A stretch of 64,000 nt of DNA, from assembly GCA_013339895.1 (NCBI GenBank), contig JABACO010000004.1, positions 13,242,304 to 13,306,303 on the forward strand, given 5' to 3'. The notes beneath the pieces are model-generated. The model did no database searches, was not told the DNA's origin, and worked only from the letters and a program-made list of their open reading frames with translations. Positions 10,634 to 22,800 of the stretch are shown here, piece by piece (position 1 is the first letter of the stretch; each line of letters opens with the position of its first letter). This DNA is from Ephydatia muelleri (Eukaryota > Porifera > Demospongiae > Spongillida > Spongillidae). The position numbers and the translations under genes were made by a program.

Positions 10634-13600
10634 ATGGCTTTGGCTTTGCTCGCCTTGTGTCTCGGAGCGACGCTCATTCGTAGCGCCTCGAGCCTGCCCG
10701 TGGTGCATCTGGTGCCACACAGCCATTGCGATGCGGGCTACCAGAAATCATTCGACGACTACTACCACTCGGAAGTCCAATACACTCTCGACTCCATGCT
10801 TGTCGCCCTGCAACAGAGACAGGACCGGAGATTTGTTTGGGAGGAGGTGTCCTACTTCTCTGTGTGGTGGGGCCAAGCCTCGCAGGAGGAGCGTCAGTTG
10901 GTGACGACACTGGTGGAGAAGGGTCAGCTGGAGTTTATCGGAGGGGGTTGGGTGATGCATGACGAGGCCGATACCAGCGTGTACGCCACGTTGAACCAGA
11001 TGACCCTCGGCTTGCAGTTCTTAAACGAAACGTTGAATGTAAGGCCGAGACACGAATGGCACATTGACCCTTTCGGACACTCCATCTTTATGGCGGAGCT
11101 ATACTCGCTTCTCGGCTACACTTCCATCATTCTCAACAGGGTGCCGGACTCTGTCAAACAGCAAATGAGGGCTGAGAAAAGTCTGGAGTTCATGTGGCGA
11201 AGCCCCTTCTCTGGGCGTGAGATTTTCACGCACGTGCTGGACACGCATTACTCCACACCTGCCCTTCCAGCCTTCCTTAGCTTGGAAGTGAAAGTAGCCA
11301 TGCTGGTGGCTATTTGCAAGGAGAAGCTCGGCTGGTACATGACAGATCATGTTCTAGTGCCATTTGGAAACGATTTTGCCTTCCAAAACGCCACTAAAGA
11401 CTTTGCATCAATGGATGAGATTGTTGATGCCATCAATAGCAACAGCACAGCATATGGACTTACCATAAGATATTCCACACTGAGTGAGTACATGGACGCG
11501 GTGTTGAGTGCAGGTGTTACGTTTCCCTCACGTGGAGGAGACTTCCTGCCATACATTGCATGCTCACCATGTGAGGCTACACTGTGCTTTGCTAGTAGCA
11601 ACCCATGTGGAGTAGCTGACTCCTTCTGGTCTGGTTTCTACACCTCCAAACCAGCACAGAAGCTTCTCTCAGGTGTACAGGATGCATCTCTGAGAGCACT
11701 GGAAACAATTCGAGCATTGTCTTTGTTTTGGGGCAATGGCAATGTAGAGGAGGCCTTGGTCCTAGCCAAGAACACCTCTGCTATAATGCAGCATCATGAT
11801 GCCATCACCGGTACCAGCTTCACAGAGAGCTACAATGATTACAATGTTAGGCTTGGGAAAGCTCTGACTGCCGGGGATGATGTCACTTCTTTCATGAAGG
11901 TAAGACTTCTTCCTCTCCTTTCCATCTTCTAGTATAGCTTTCCCTTTGTTATACACATACTAGATTGAATCTATGGTTTTCTCTACTTCTCTCATTCCCT
12001 CTCTCCCTCCACAGGCAGCCATCTTGTGTAGTGCTAGTCCAGTCACGTACACTCTCAGTTCGGATAGTGTCTCTGTCCTCAGGGGTCTAACAGAGGCCAA
12101 CATAGCTGTGGTGGTGGTGCAGAACCCTCTGCCCCATGATATGTAAGGGATGCTCACAGCATGCTATGAGCACACATTCCATGTTTTCTGTAGGCTCTCC
12201 TATGTGTCTGTGCAGCTCCCTCAGAGTGTGTGTGTACAGGTAGGTATAGGCTAGATGCCCCTCCTCCAGCAGCATTGTAACCATGGTGACCTAGGTGTTG
12301 GATGCCAAGATGGCTACTGTGGGGTCACAAGTGGTCGGGTCAATGGTGTACTTTGTGGTGCAAGCCTCTGCAGGGGGTATGGAGGTGTACTACATGAAGA
12401 AGGCCAGCTGTGAGGAACAGAAGCCTATCAGAGGTGGGCCAATGGTGGGCTAGAGTGGGCCAATGGTGGGCTAGAGTGGACCAATGGTGAGCTAGAGTGG
12501 GCCCATGGTGGGCTAGAGTGGGCCAATGGTGGGCTACAGAGGGCCAATGGTGGGCTAGAGTAGGCCAATGGTAGGATAGAGTGGGCCAGTGGTGGGCTAG
12601 AGTGGGCCAATGGTGGGCTAGAGTGGGCCAATGGTGGGCTACAGCCTCTGCAGGGGGTATGGAAGTGTACTATATGAAGAAGGCTAGCTGTGAGGAACAG
12701 AAGCTTATCAGAGGTGGGCCAATGGTAGGCTACAGTGGGCCGATGGTGGGCTAGAGTGGGCCGATGGTGGGCTAGTGTGGACCAATGGTGGGCTAGTGTG
12801 GGCCAATGGTGGGCTAGAGTGAGCCAATGGTGGGCTAGAGTGGGCTAGAGTGGGCCAATAGTGGCCTAGAGTGGGCCAATGGTGGGCTAGAGTGGACCAA
12901 TGGTGGGCTAGAGTGGGCCAATGGTGGGCTAGAGTGGGCCAATGGTGGGCTAGAGTGGGCCAATGGTGGCCTAGAGTGGGCCAATGGTGGGATAGAATGG
13001 GCCAATGGTGGGATAGAGTGGGCCAATGGTGGGATAGAGTGGGCCAATGGGGTCAATGGTGGGCCCATGGTGGGCCAATGGTGGGATAGAGCACTTGGGC
13101 CAATGGTGGGCCAATGGTGGGCTAGAGTGGGCCAATGGTGGGCCAATGGTGGGCTAGAGTGGACCAATGGTGGGCCAATGGTGGGCTAGAGTGGGCCAAT
13201 GGTGGGCCAATGGTGGGCTAGAGTGGGCTAAGGATGGCCTGCTATCTACTAGCAGCCATTATGTGATCAGTATCCAGTGATGTAGCTGTTTGTATCATTT
13301 ACTTAACAATTATACATGTACCTCTTCACCAATCAGACTTAACTCAATTCAGTATCTCCAATGGTGCCATTGAACTGAACTTCAATGCCACCAATCATCT
13401 TGCTGGGTGGATTAGCCCCGCCTCCAATGGCAGCCACTCAGTTGAACAGGAATATATTCAATATGTGGAGAGGAAGGCTTTTCTGGACTTCAATGTGTGT
13501 GATGGCAACAAATGTGTACACTTTTGTTCCCCGATTGGAAGATACCTTAGTACTCACCCCTAAGGCAAGTGAAGGGTTACGTTTGGATATGTATGTGTGT

Positions 13601-15478
13601 TAATAATGCACACAATCCACAGAAACTACACACCACCATCACAGCCAATGGTCCTCTGGTCTGGGAAGTGACACAAACTCTCAACTCAGTTAGCAATTGA
13701 ATGCATTTGTGATCAAAATGGTTCACCCTCCGTCATCCCCTGGTTACATTTAGTATCTCAACAATTCCATTCGGCTCTTCAAACCACTTAGCTCAGACTT
13801 CACTGATCAATACTCCAACTTTGTGGAGTGGCAGACAAAGTTAGTCAATTTACCTGATGCATTTATTGATTTGTGTAATACACTCTATCTCACTACAAGT
13901 ACTGTATGTATGTCAACAGTGCTTACTCCTCCCCTTTCCTCCTCCCCTTCCTCTTCTCCTTTCCTTCTGTGTACTCTGTGCTCACAGTATTGGGCCCCTC
14001 CCATCAGACAACGCCTCCTCCTTGACTTCGTCTTTCAGAACAGACCTGTCCACTGATTCTTTTATCACATACAGCAATGGGATCTATCCTATGGTGGGTG
14101 GCCATACTACAAATATTGATTTAGTTTGTTTGCGTGAATGAATTATCCCGAAATGGTCGTTGATCTCAACCTCATAGGAATAGTCTGTTAATGTCTCTCT
14201 CATTGCATATGTATTTAGTTCATCGCAACCCATTTCCTTATTGCACTTCTTTCATTCTCATCCCCAGTGCTACTCTGATATATTTATTTTAAATACATGT
14301 ATTTATCAGAGAGTGGGCACAGTATGAAGTTATACTTTTCTTTCATTGCGTAATGACATCTCGCAGAGAAGGACTTACAACTCAAGTGTACTGCTTCAAG
14401 GCAATACATACCCACTAGTGGGAGGGGCTCATTTTGATGGAGCTAGTCCCCAGACCACATTCTCTGTTCTGGCAAGACGGCCAATGGGTGTCACAGCTCA
14501 TGGAGGCATAATGGAATTGATGTTGCACAGGTGTGTTTGTGTGTGTGAGGCGTGTGTGTGTGTGTGTAGTGTGTATTCATTTGTATCATGTCTTCTCAGG
14601 AGGTTGCCTATTTTGTTTGATCCTCGTGGAGATGATGACTCTGTTATGACTGATTCTGTCTTGTTGGGCTTTGTGTCATCTGGTAGGCGGAGTTATGGGT
14701 GGAGCTTTTGTTACATAGCTTCCAAGCATTGTGTTACCAACAGGGATGGCTCAGCCAATCACCATGGCGACCAGCATGTCCTTCACCTCTCCTCCCACAC
14801 TTCACTTTGCTATACTGAATTCCAGTGAAGAATGGAGCAGTGGATGTATGACTGCCTGGTCCCCTTTGCAGAGCTTGCCACAGGCACGTAGCCCCTCCCA
14901 CCGAGTCCCCTTCCCCTCCCTTCCAAATAGATCCTCCCACCCCAGACCCCTACTTTTCCTTTTCTTTCAAAGTTCAAAGGAGGATGTGTACATTTGTGAT
15001 ATAAACATGTAGCTGCAGACTATCACAGCATGCACACACAACATACACACCTTCACATGTGCATGTACCACTTGCTCACACCACACATCACCATCACATG
15101 GTCTCTCCACAGGATGTGCATGTTTTGGGTCTGGACCTGCTGGATGTCCACCAAGATGTCTTTGAGGTGGCCTTCAGGTGAGTGCAGGGCCAATAAGAGC
15201 ACACCATCATTGCTCTGTGATAGGGTCATCAATGGTGGGCTGCAACCACAGTCTGTGGATGTAGGGGCCTTCTTTAAGCTTTGGGACATCCTGGCCATCC
15301 AGGAGACAACTCCCGACTACCAGGAGGTGTGGCCTCTAACCTTGTGTGGTGTGGGTGTGGTTAACTCCTCCCTCTTTCACAGGTTCAGGAGAGTTTTAAA
15401 GGTGATGATGTCACTGTTGTACTTAACCCTCTTCAGCTCCGATCATTTGTCGCCCAGATTAAGACTAACCAGTTATAA
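10634..15478 (+). CDS. GH38 alpha-mannosidase, 14 exons, one frameshift in exon 5
   Basis: Exons read as 10634-11899, 12015-12142, 12194-12239, 12295-12433, 13337-13564, 13623-13688, 13754-13839, 13988-14093, 14367-14530, 14600-14682, 14744-14883, 15113-15177, 15224-15326 and 15383-15478. Phases agree at every junction except exon 5, which has one extra base (about 13507, ggcaacaaatg). The copy at 58-61 kb reads ggcacaaatg. Corrected length is 904 codons plus stop, against about 1000 in lysosomal alpha-mannosidases. Residues 1-21 look like a signal peptide. HSHCDAG (29-35) and WHIDPFGHS (nucleophile Asp about 145) are GH38 zinc/catalytic motifs, and QHHDAITGT (about 386) is the second signature. 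The C-terminus (NPLQLRSFVAQI) matches the family's final beta domain. Expected role: hydrolysis of alpha-linked mannose from N-glycans in the lysosome. Introns 5 and 11 use GC donors. The frameshift may be a sequence error or real inactivation. Confidence 0.88.
12434..13232 (+). repeat. intronic minisatellite, about 21-bp unit
   Basis: Intron 4 is filled from its first base with units of gtgggccaatggtgggctaga and shortened forms of 12 bases. The unit begins exactly at the 5' splice site (gagGTGGGCC), so each unit recreates a donor-like sequence. The right gene copy (60310-60935, minus) carries the same array with fewer units. Confidence 0.93.
12643..12713 (+). repeat. copy of the end of exon 4 inside the minisatellite
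   Basis: This 71-base piece repeats the end of exon 4 (12363-12433) with a few substitutions (gcctctgcagggggtatgg to cttatcagag) and is again followed by the donor gtgggcc. It keeps the exon reading frame but has no acceptor before it. The same insert is in the inverted copy near 60677-60748, so the duplication is older than the copying of the gene. Confidence 0.88.
13565..13622 (+). other. GC-AG intron 5 of the mannosidase gene
   Basis: The donor reads AAG/GCAAGT and the acceptor atccacag, giving a 58-base intron that keeps phase 0. An intron with a GC donor has a strong match at all other donor positions, as here. The inverted copy has the same donor. Confidence 0.75.
14884..15112 (+). other. 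GC-AG intron 11 of the mannosidase gene
   Basis: Joining CCACAG/GCACGT to tctccacag/GATGTG links SLPQ to DVHVLGLDLL in frame, which is the order expected in this part of GH38 enzymes. No GT donor in reach preserves the frame. The same bases occur in the inverted copy. Confidence 0.6.
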
Positions 15479-17086
15479 GCTGGCTGTAGAGTTATTACAT
15501 GCATATGAATACATAGTGCATGGTCGTTAATATGTTCATTGATTTCCAAGCAACACTTGTTATCAGTTTAATATAGCTGACAAGATTGCTACATGTAATT
15601 ACATCCATTGAGTGATGTGTACATGTTTGCAGGGTTAACAGTGATCCTTTAGCCATGCACATCTGTGGAGTCGGCAATGATGCACTTGAGTCCAATTTGT
15701 TAACTCATCAAGTGTTTATGTGTAACCATCAGTACTTTTGGTTCAATGGACTGGAATGCTTGGTAAAGAAGGGGAGTTGCAGCCCCATGTGGCTATAGTT
15801 GGGGACATAGAGATGCACAAGGTTGTCCAAACAGGTGATTTGATTTAATAATCATTTCATTAGCATTCAGACACAAGCTAGGAGGTGTAGTGAAAATAAT
15901 TTGTAATTAACTGGATCTTATATTCAAGCACGAGTCAAGGTAAAGCGGCATTCCCGAATTCTAGACTGTTAATTAATATATATATATTACGAGAGCTCAG
16001 AAACAGTTGCTAAATGTCTTCACAGATTCCAATTATAAGACTCCTTGAACCCTTCATACGTGCATGGAGCTACAAACACTCCCAGCATCAGAGCACACAA
16101 AGAAAAAGGAACCAAAACTAGGAGATGACCCAAGTCATGGTTGGTAGTCTTATCAGGGCCAATGCTTCTTGTATATCCTGCATACCTGCATGGAGATACA
16201 GCCTCGATTCCATGCAAATCACCGCACTTAGCGCCTCAACCAACGTCAACATCCAAGATCCTGGACGTCATGCCAGGGCCTGGCGTGCATTTGTGGTGAT
16301 TATGAAGGGCATGTGTGTGTACCATCACTTACACCTGAGGAGGAGAGGCAAGCTGCTGAAGAGGGCCATCTCTACCAGTCCCGACAAAGGTGTTGTACAA
16401 CTTGCTGCAAGAGGAGCAGTTTTAAGGAAGTGTTTTGACTGGTACATGTACTGAGGTTACATAATCACTTTAGCCAATGACATTCATGCAAGTCACCAAA
16501 GCCAAGCAACAAACCACAGCCTAATACAGATACATGCATTAAGATCGCGCTCCTGCATTGGCAAAGGCCCAGAAGTTGCTTTTCAGTTGCATGACGTAAA
16601 GCGCTTTAGCCTTTACTGAGTGCTCTAGCCACACCCGTGCATGCATACGCAGATTGAAAATATGGCAGATTGATGTTGACCGAAGGCTTTTTAACTAGGT
16701 GAAACTACTGTAACTACTAGAAAGTGTTATCTTTGAAGGCGAACTAACCTTTTCTAGTCTCCTAGACTAATTCTTTCCTGTGTTATAGTATTTAAAGTGA
16801 AAAACAACCCACCTAGTTCAGAACTAGGGTTAAAGTGAGGGAAGGGGGGGGGGGGGGGGGGGGGGGGGGGCATTCCCATCCAATCAGTATAGCTGTGATG
16901 ACGTGCGTGAGCTAACACACAGCAATTTTGTTAACGGATTGCGCAATAACATACTTTTATGAAAAAATTATGCGTGGTAGAAATTAATTTTTTTGTCGTG
17001 ATTTTAGTTAAGAATGGTTCATGGTATAATATTTACGAAGCACATATATCATAACGAGACCGAATTATTGTACATTCTAAACTTTT
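15479..17086. other. duplicated 3' flank of the mannosidase gene, no identified gene
   Basis: This flank is kept in both inverted copies. An exon-like open stretch at about 16230-16437 ends in a stop and reads YEGHVCVPSLTPEEERQA in one frame, also open in the other copy (57133-57429, minus), but I recognise no family. Another stretch with splice-like borders is at about 15634-15834. A poly-G tract of 27 G lies at 16844-16870. Confidence 0.4.
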
Positions 17087-17946
17087 TTAACACCGCGGTT
17101 CCGTGAAAATCAAGTACCTTTTCTGTCGAATGAAAAAAGTGCTAGTTTTTTGGAAAAAGTGCGTTTCACTTAGTTAAACTATCGCTGAGATGTTTGGCGT
17201 AATCCCTAACCTCTTATCTAGAGCAGTGGCTAACCTGTATGCATTCAATGCAACGTGGTTTGCCATTTTCGGTCGTCGAGCGTTGCTGACAGTTGTGTAG
17301 AGCAGATCTGGGTGCACATTTAGGCTTCATTTTGAACCAACAGAGACCACGGTAGATATCATGCTCTCAGTTGGCTTGGTTCTTGCAGAAATCTACAAAA
17401 AAAAAACCCAGCTGTGAATCGTATCCAGGCTTGGTGGTTTTGGTTCAATTGATTGGGGTCTGGGGATTGGCATTCCAACACGTCATGGTGCTCGTATGTT
17501 CGTTCACTTCGTTGAAGCACCAGAAACCAGAACCTGGGCTGAGGGGAAGGCACAAAGACATCGGACCGGTTCGAATATCAAGTGGGTGTTGTCTAAAAGT
17601 AGCTGCACTATTGTCCCGCTCGAACCGCCTGCCGTAGCGGTTACCCATGCAGGCCCTATGTGTGGGACCCGCGCGAAACTGGAACAAACTGCACTACCGT
17701 GCGAACTTTTGGACTAGACATCTTTCATAAAAGGTAGCATGAGACCACAGAAACGACTTCATCAAGATCACTGGGACAAGCCTGAGCTCATGATCGAGGC
17801 ATATTCAAGAACATATGGCTACCACTTTGCATTGATTTTTTTTTGTTTGTGTACTATGCAACTCATTCGCGACGATAGGCCAATAGTCTGGGAACGAGGC
17901 GCAGAGACCCTGTGGTGCTTGTTGTGTTTTTTTCTAGCACGAAAAT
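17087..17946 (+). mobile_element. TTAA-flanked non-autonomous element, truncated copy
   Basis: It starts TTAACACCGCGGTTCCGTG and matches the complete copy at 55333-56482 in reverse. The far end (about 300 bases in the complete copy) is missing where the next element begins. See the complete copy for details. Confidence 0.75.
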
Positions 17947-18069
17947 ATGGAACGCCGTAGCCGTCAAAAATCGGGGTAAATGTATTACGGTAAAATAAAT
18001 TTTTCTTTTTTTATTTAATTTTATTTTTATTTTATTTTTCTATTATTTATTATATATATATTTATTTTA

Positions 18070-18528
18070 TTTTTATTTTATTATCGTAAGAAGGATTTCA
18101 AAATTACGGATGGAATACAAAGGGTATACGGTTGTAATGATCGCTTGTTACGCAGTGTAGAAACGGAGCGGTCAACGAGTTCTGGGAACGTCCGTGGACC
18201 ATTGCCTCGATCGTTTGCCTAAACACCGCACAGCGGTTGAATCTTTAGTCATGCCGAAGTGCCTCTTAGTGACCCCAAACCCTAACAAATTATGGGCGTT
18301 ATGGGTGGAGGTGAAATCGTCTGGGAGGCCTGAAGAAAGGTTCTCTCCTTCCCCCTAGCTTCCCTGGTGTTAGAAGTACACTACTTTGTTCGCCACGCTG
18401 TGCAATAAAACCTAAATCGCCACGTACGCCCGCTACTCACGACCAGGCTATAAATCTGGTGGGGCCAGAATCACATGTACACTTACAGTATTTCATGCCG
18501 TGAATACAACCACAGCCTATTGGACCAT
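18070..18528 (+). repeat. left TIR of element 1
   Basis: Reverse complement of 25137-25573. The inner limit is where tattggacc (18519-18527) pairs with gtccaata, and the outer limit is at ttttattttattatcgtaag. Confidence 0.85.
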
Positions 18529-19340
18529 GCACATCTTAGAGGATTAAAAGGGGATACGTATGTTAATGATCGCTCGCGCACATCTGCCGGGGCTTCAATA
18601 GAACGTTTTTTCTATCGAGTTGGAAGCTGCTGTAAGAGAGGAGGGGGTGCCCATGGTAAGAATTCTATCTCTCTCCTAGACGATGTTTAGGGTTTACCTC
18701 CCATAACTCACACTCTTCTGCATGACTTAAGAGTTCAACTTTTGTGCGGTCTACGTAAGGCAGATGATCGGGGCAATGTTGCGTAGGAAGCCCGCCACTT
18801 AGTTTAATAGCCTATGATTATATAAAGCTGCATGTGTAAACTCAAACTTTGCATTTTGAACAACCGAAATATATACTTCATCTAATCTGCGACTTGGAGG
18901 TTATGAGAAAATATAGGAAGAATGTTTGCTCCCGTCACATGCCTTACATTGTTATTGCTACCCTCACCCACTTGACCATCACATTTGTGCCAGCATCTAT
19001 TCATACAACAAGACAGCCATAACACAGAAAAGGGGCAACTGAATGTCACATGACACCATTGAATGTTTCCCTCTCCACTGCAGCATAACCTGCCTGCTGT
19101 CCAGCACCATGTTCCACTTCAGATCTCCGGCAGTTACTTCAGTCTGCAGTCCAGTCGACTTACACAACTTTCCCCTTTATTGATGTGCACAAGTGCCCTA
19201 AACACCTTGTCGTGTGACTCAATAATCAGCTTACCCATGCAATAGTAACGCTCCATAACCATAATCCCCACATGCCAATCTTATCTTGTTCTCCCCACTA
19301 CCAGCATAGCACCCTCCCTAAACTGATCTGTTTTATATGC

Positions 19341-19560
19341 TCAACACACCAACCCCTCTGCCTCTGCCCACAGCTTCCATATCTGGAATGCTCCATTGTA
19401 CTTCCTAGTAGTACTGTCAGCCTTTCCACTGAGCAGTGTATCAGGGACCTCCAGTTCCAGATGATGCAACTCCGTATCCTTCAAATTCGCAAACTGAGAC
19501 CACATGCCAGCTGCTAACAGATCTGCCATAGAAAACAAGCAACGACACAGATATTAATCA
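19341..19560 (-). pseudogene. tyrosine recombinase N-terminal (core-binding) fragment
   Basis: On the minus strand one frame reads LPDTLL-like VPDTLLSGKADSTTRKYN followed by GAFQIWKLWAEAEGL. This resembles the SAM-like core-binding region of tyrosine recombinases found in eukaryotic mobile elements such as DIRS or Cryptons. It stops at GLVC, or may splice at ggttggtgtg. No catalytic R-H-R-Y part was found downstream. It looks like a leftover single exon. Confidence 0.5.
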
Positions 19561-19864
19561 TCCTGACTGCAGGTGCACCAGTCATAATGCAGTTCCCATT
19601 GAAATAATTTTACTATAAGCAATGTGTTTGGCTCTGAAGCTACTGGAATACAGTGATGCCTTTAGCAACAAAACTAATGCATCCAGTTTTTTGTGCAGGA
19701 CAGATAGACACACCCTTCCATCCTGAATCTCAAACCACGTTACACAATAATGCGAAGGTGTTGAAACTGACAAAACATCATATACCACAAACCCTGTACT
19801 TTGCAACAAGTTCTTAACTCACCAGCTAACTATTTTGGCACCCTCCTTACCCTTTACACATCAT

Positions 19865-19885
19865 AACCCTAACCCTAACCCTAAG
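19865..19885. repeat. short interstitial telomere-like repeat
   Basis: Three and a half units of the AACCCT motif, the complement of the animal telomere repeat TTAGGG. Far too short for a telomere; perhaps a chance or repair-derived insertion. Confidence 0.7.
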
Positions 19886-22800
19886 CAACACAAACTCATC
19901 ATCTGACAATTGGATATCATCTTCTCCACCATATGAACAACATGGAAATAGCCACTAATTTGTCCATTAAGATGTATCATTGCTTCAAAAAGGACCTAAC
20001 AATTTGGCAATGGCCTGAAATTTTAATCATGAGTAGTATAGGTAGCATTTTATTGTATTGAGATATATCTTATAACACCAATACAAAGCATATTCAAACA
20101 ACCAGGAAAAGTGTTGAACCTTTTGCAGAATCATTTTTATGTAATAAATGAGCAAATACATGTTGCCTGTCATACCTTTTGCAATGACTGACATGAATTT
20201 ATAACTCATCAATGGGGCAAACACCTCTACATCTCAGACATTCTTCAGTCCCAAATTACAACAGATCCAGATGATAACCAAAAAGATCATTCAATAAAAG
20301 TCTATAAAAAACTACAAATTTAAAGTGAAAATCATTTCATAGACAAATACCAAATCCATGCAAATTCTTGATAACTTCTTGTTGGAAGAGAGTGCATTGA
20401 TACATCATTTCATATAACTTCTTTCTTATTTTGCTCTAAAGCTCAAGTAGTTAGTGGTGCTCACAACTGCAATGGAAGGAACAACTGTATATTTCTACAA
20501 GCATATACTTGGGACATTAAATGAGGACGCAAGCAAACATTGTTAACAGCATATTTTGTGGGAGGGAAATACAGAGCAAGAATGATATCTATGCATGCTG
20601 ACAATTCTGCTTACATTTGTACTATATATGCACATGTACATGGATAATAGAGTGGCACTGAAGCATACAATACGTTAATGTACGAAGCCCAAAGTTTTTG
20701 ATTTTCGTGTCAGTAAACCAGACGATGACAGATTTAAACAAAACTCACAGATATTCTCGCCATTTCAACTCGCATAATCCAAACCAAATAAGATTCCAAG
20801 TATTCAAATGGTTTTGAATGACCATTCAAATCATTAAAATGAAGAATGATTATAGAGAATTTGTAAAAGTCATGAATATATTTATCATTCATGTGTTTAA
20901 ATCATGCGTGATAAATGTAGCCAAATGCCTATTTCAAGCTGCGAATAAATTCATCCTTGATTACAAATAGCAGATTGGCATCAACCACCATAATTGGAAG
21001 CATTTCTGAGTGTTGTCATTTATTTTGCACCCAAAATACAGTCGCTATGATGAATTAGAGACAATTTCCCTTAGGAAATAATGTCACCGCAACAAAATTA
21101 CAATATTTCCTGTGACACCAGTCCTTAGGCATGGCCCCAAGATTACTTTGGCCAATTGTGGCAGTACAGTTAAAATCAAAGGCTACAGTTATTCTACTTA
21201 CATTAATAACCTTCTCTTCCATAGCTATGAATGATCTACATGTATCTGAAATGCTAGAACATTCAGCATCGACAGAAAGTTCTCCCCCAAAAAAGTCGCC
21301 TAAACATTAGGCATCAATTGATTCTCATCATTACACATTTGTTTCATCTTCAAAGGTTTCATCATCATTAGAAGCATTTCAGTGTTGTCATTCATTTTGC
21401 ACCCAAATCCCTTGCATTTTCATACCAAGAAATTTAGTACAGGTTATCAGTTCATTTCAATAAGAATTGTAAATGAGAGCAGGCACTAATCATTAAGTGT
21501 TAAGAAAGATATGATACATTATGGTGAAGAAATACAAGATGCTATGTTCTCAAAGTATAAAATTGGTGGTTACATTTTTCGTAAACTTTGAAGAACACAC
21601 TACATGGTTTATTGTGGTACATACACAACTATTCAGTGTGAAACCTACATGTATTGTAATTACACAGGTTACAGCCGGTATGCAAACACAATTTGTGCTA
21701 GTATTGGCATTAAAAGCATATTGAACGCTGTAATGATCGATCGTCCCATGTATGGGTCTCTGGTATGAGTAATTCTTAACTCTTATAATATGTCTTTCTA
21801 TTTGCCCATGACTACCAGTCCTCAATTAGGACTATTTTGAACATGGGATGATCAATTTGTACAACAAGTGGCATGGTATACACATATCCCAAAGTCTTGA
21901 CTTGTTGATTGTAACAGTTCAGGCACAAAAGAGGTGGGCAATGAAAATGTGGAAGATCTGCACCTGTGCTGTATGTGCCGGAGACAGAACAATCAAACCA
22001 AGGTAGGTATTGTGACACTGATGGTATTGTAATTTTCCAAAGGAACTGCAATTTAGCTAAAAGCACCGAAGTGACTTTGTACTGGTTTACAAGGAACTGT
22101 GGTGGCAATATAGTCTTCATGCTATGATTATGAACGTCCGCTAGCACTATCAGGTGTCTGTGTTTGTCTAGGAGGGCAAGAAATTAGACAAATGTCTGCT
22201 AAGTAGGGTCATCCATCCCTTGGTGGCCATTCACAAAGTCCCTGCCAGCAGCCAGGTTACCATCCAAAGAGAATGACCCTCATCATGCCTAATACCATTC
22301 ATGTGTATGAGAGTTTGAACACTCCAGAAATCTCTGCTCGGCTGGATTATTTAGTAGAGTATGTATGCAGACATTTAAAAAATAAATATTTTTCTTAGTG
22401 CAGAAAGTCTTACTGGTTGAATCATTCAACCATCAAATATTAACCTATCTGCTGAAAAGGATACCAATTGTCAGCAGTATGCACACGTTTGCAAAGCTTA
22501 CCACCTCCCCTTTTCAATGTCCTTGTTGCCAAAATGTATTGGCTCATAAAGAACATCTCGCAATCAAATCCCTCTAATAAAATCCAACCATTTAGGCCAC
22601 TGCAGGAAGATAATCTTTTCATCATCTTTTCATCCATAGGTAACACACCAGCACCGCCACACATAATGATCAGGGTGTGCAAAACAGTATCTTACATTTT
22701 TAGGTACAGCATAAGAATGACAAGAGGAGCCCTTGTTACTACAATGGTATGTAACGGTTGACATGTTTTCTGCTTGCGAACGAGACTGCAATTATGCATT

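Larger units (their letters stand above)
12321..17946 (+). repeat. inverted gene-sized repeat, left arm (pairs with 55632-61050)
   Basis: From mid exon 4 of the mannosidase gene through its 3' end, flank, poly-G tract and part of a TTAA-flanked element, this segment is repeated in reverse orientation at 55632-61050. Similarity is high, with substitutions and small indels. The break on the gene side is inside exon 4 at ggggtcacaag. The break on the far side is inside the TTAA element, at ctagcacgaaaa. The right copy is about 200 bases shorter, largely from fewer minisatellite units. Confidence 0.92.

Noticed and set aside
12428-13167. Proline/serine and tryptophan/glycine repeat proteins
   Set aside because: Frames through the intronic 21-bp minisatellite. 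The unit length divisible by three keeps them open.
14346-14828. A 160-codon frame as a separate gene
   Set aside because: It consists of mannosidase exons 9-11 read through two short introns. The spliced frame fits the family better.
19865-19885. Chromosome end or telomere fusion
   Set aside because: Only three and a half units, no subtelomeric arrangement.
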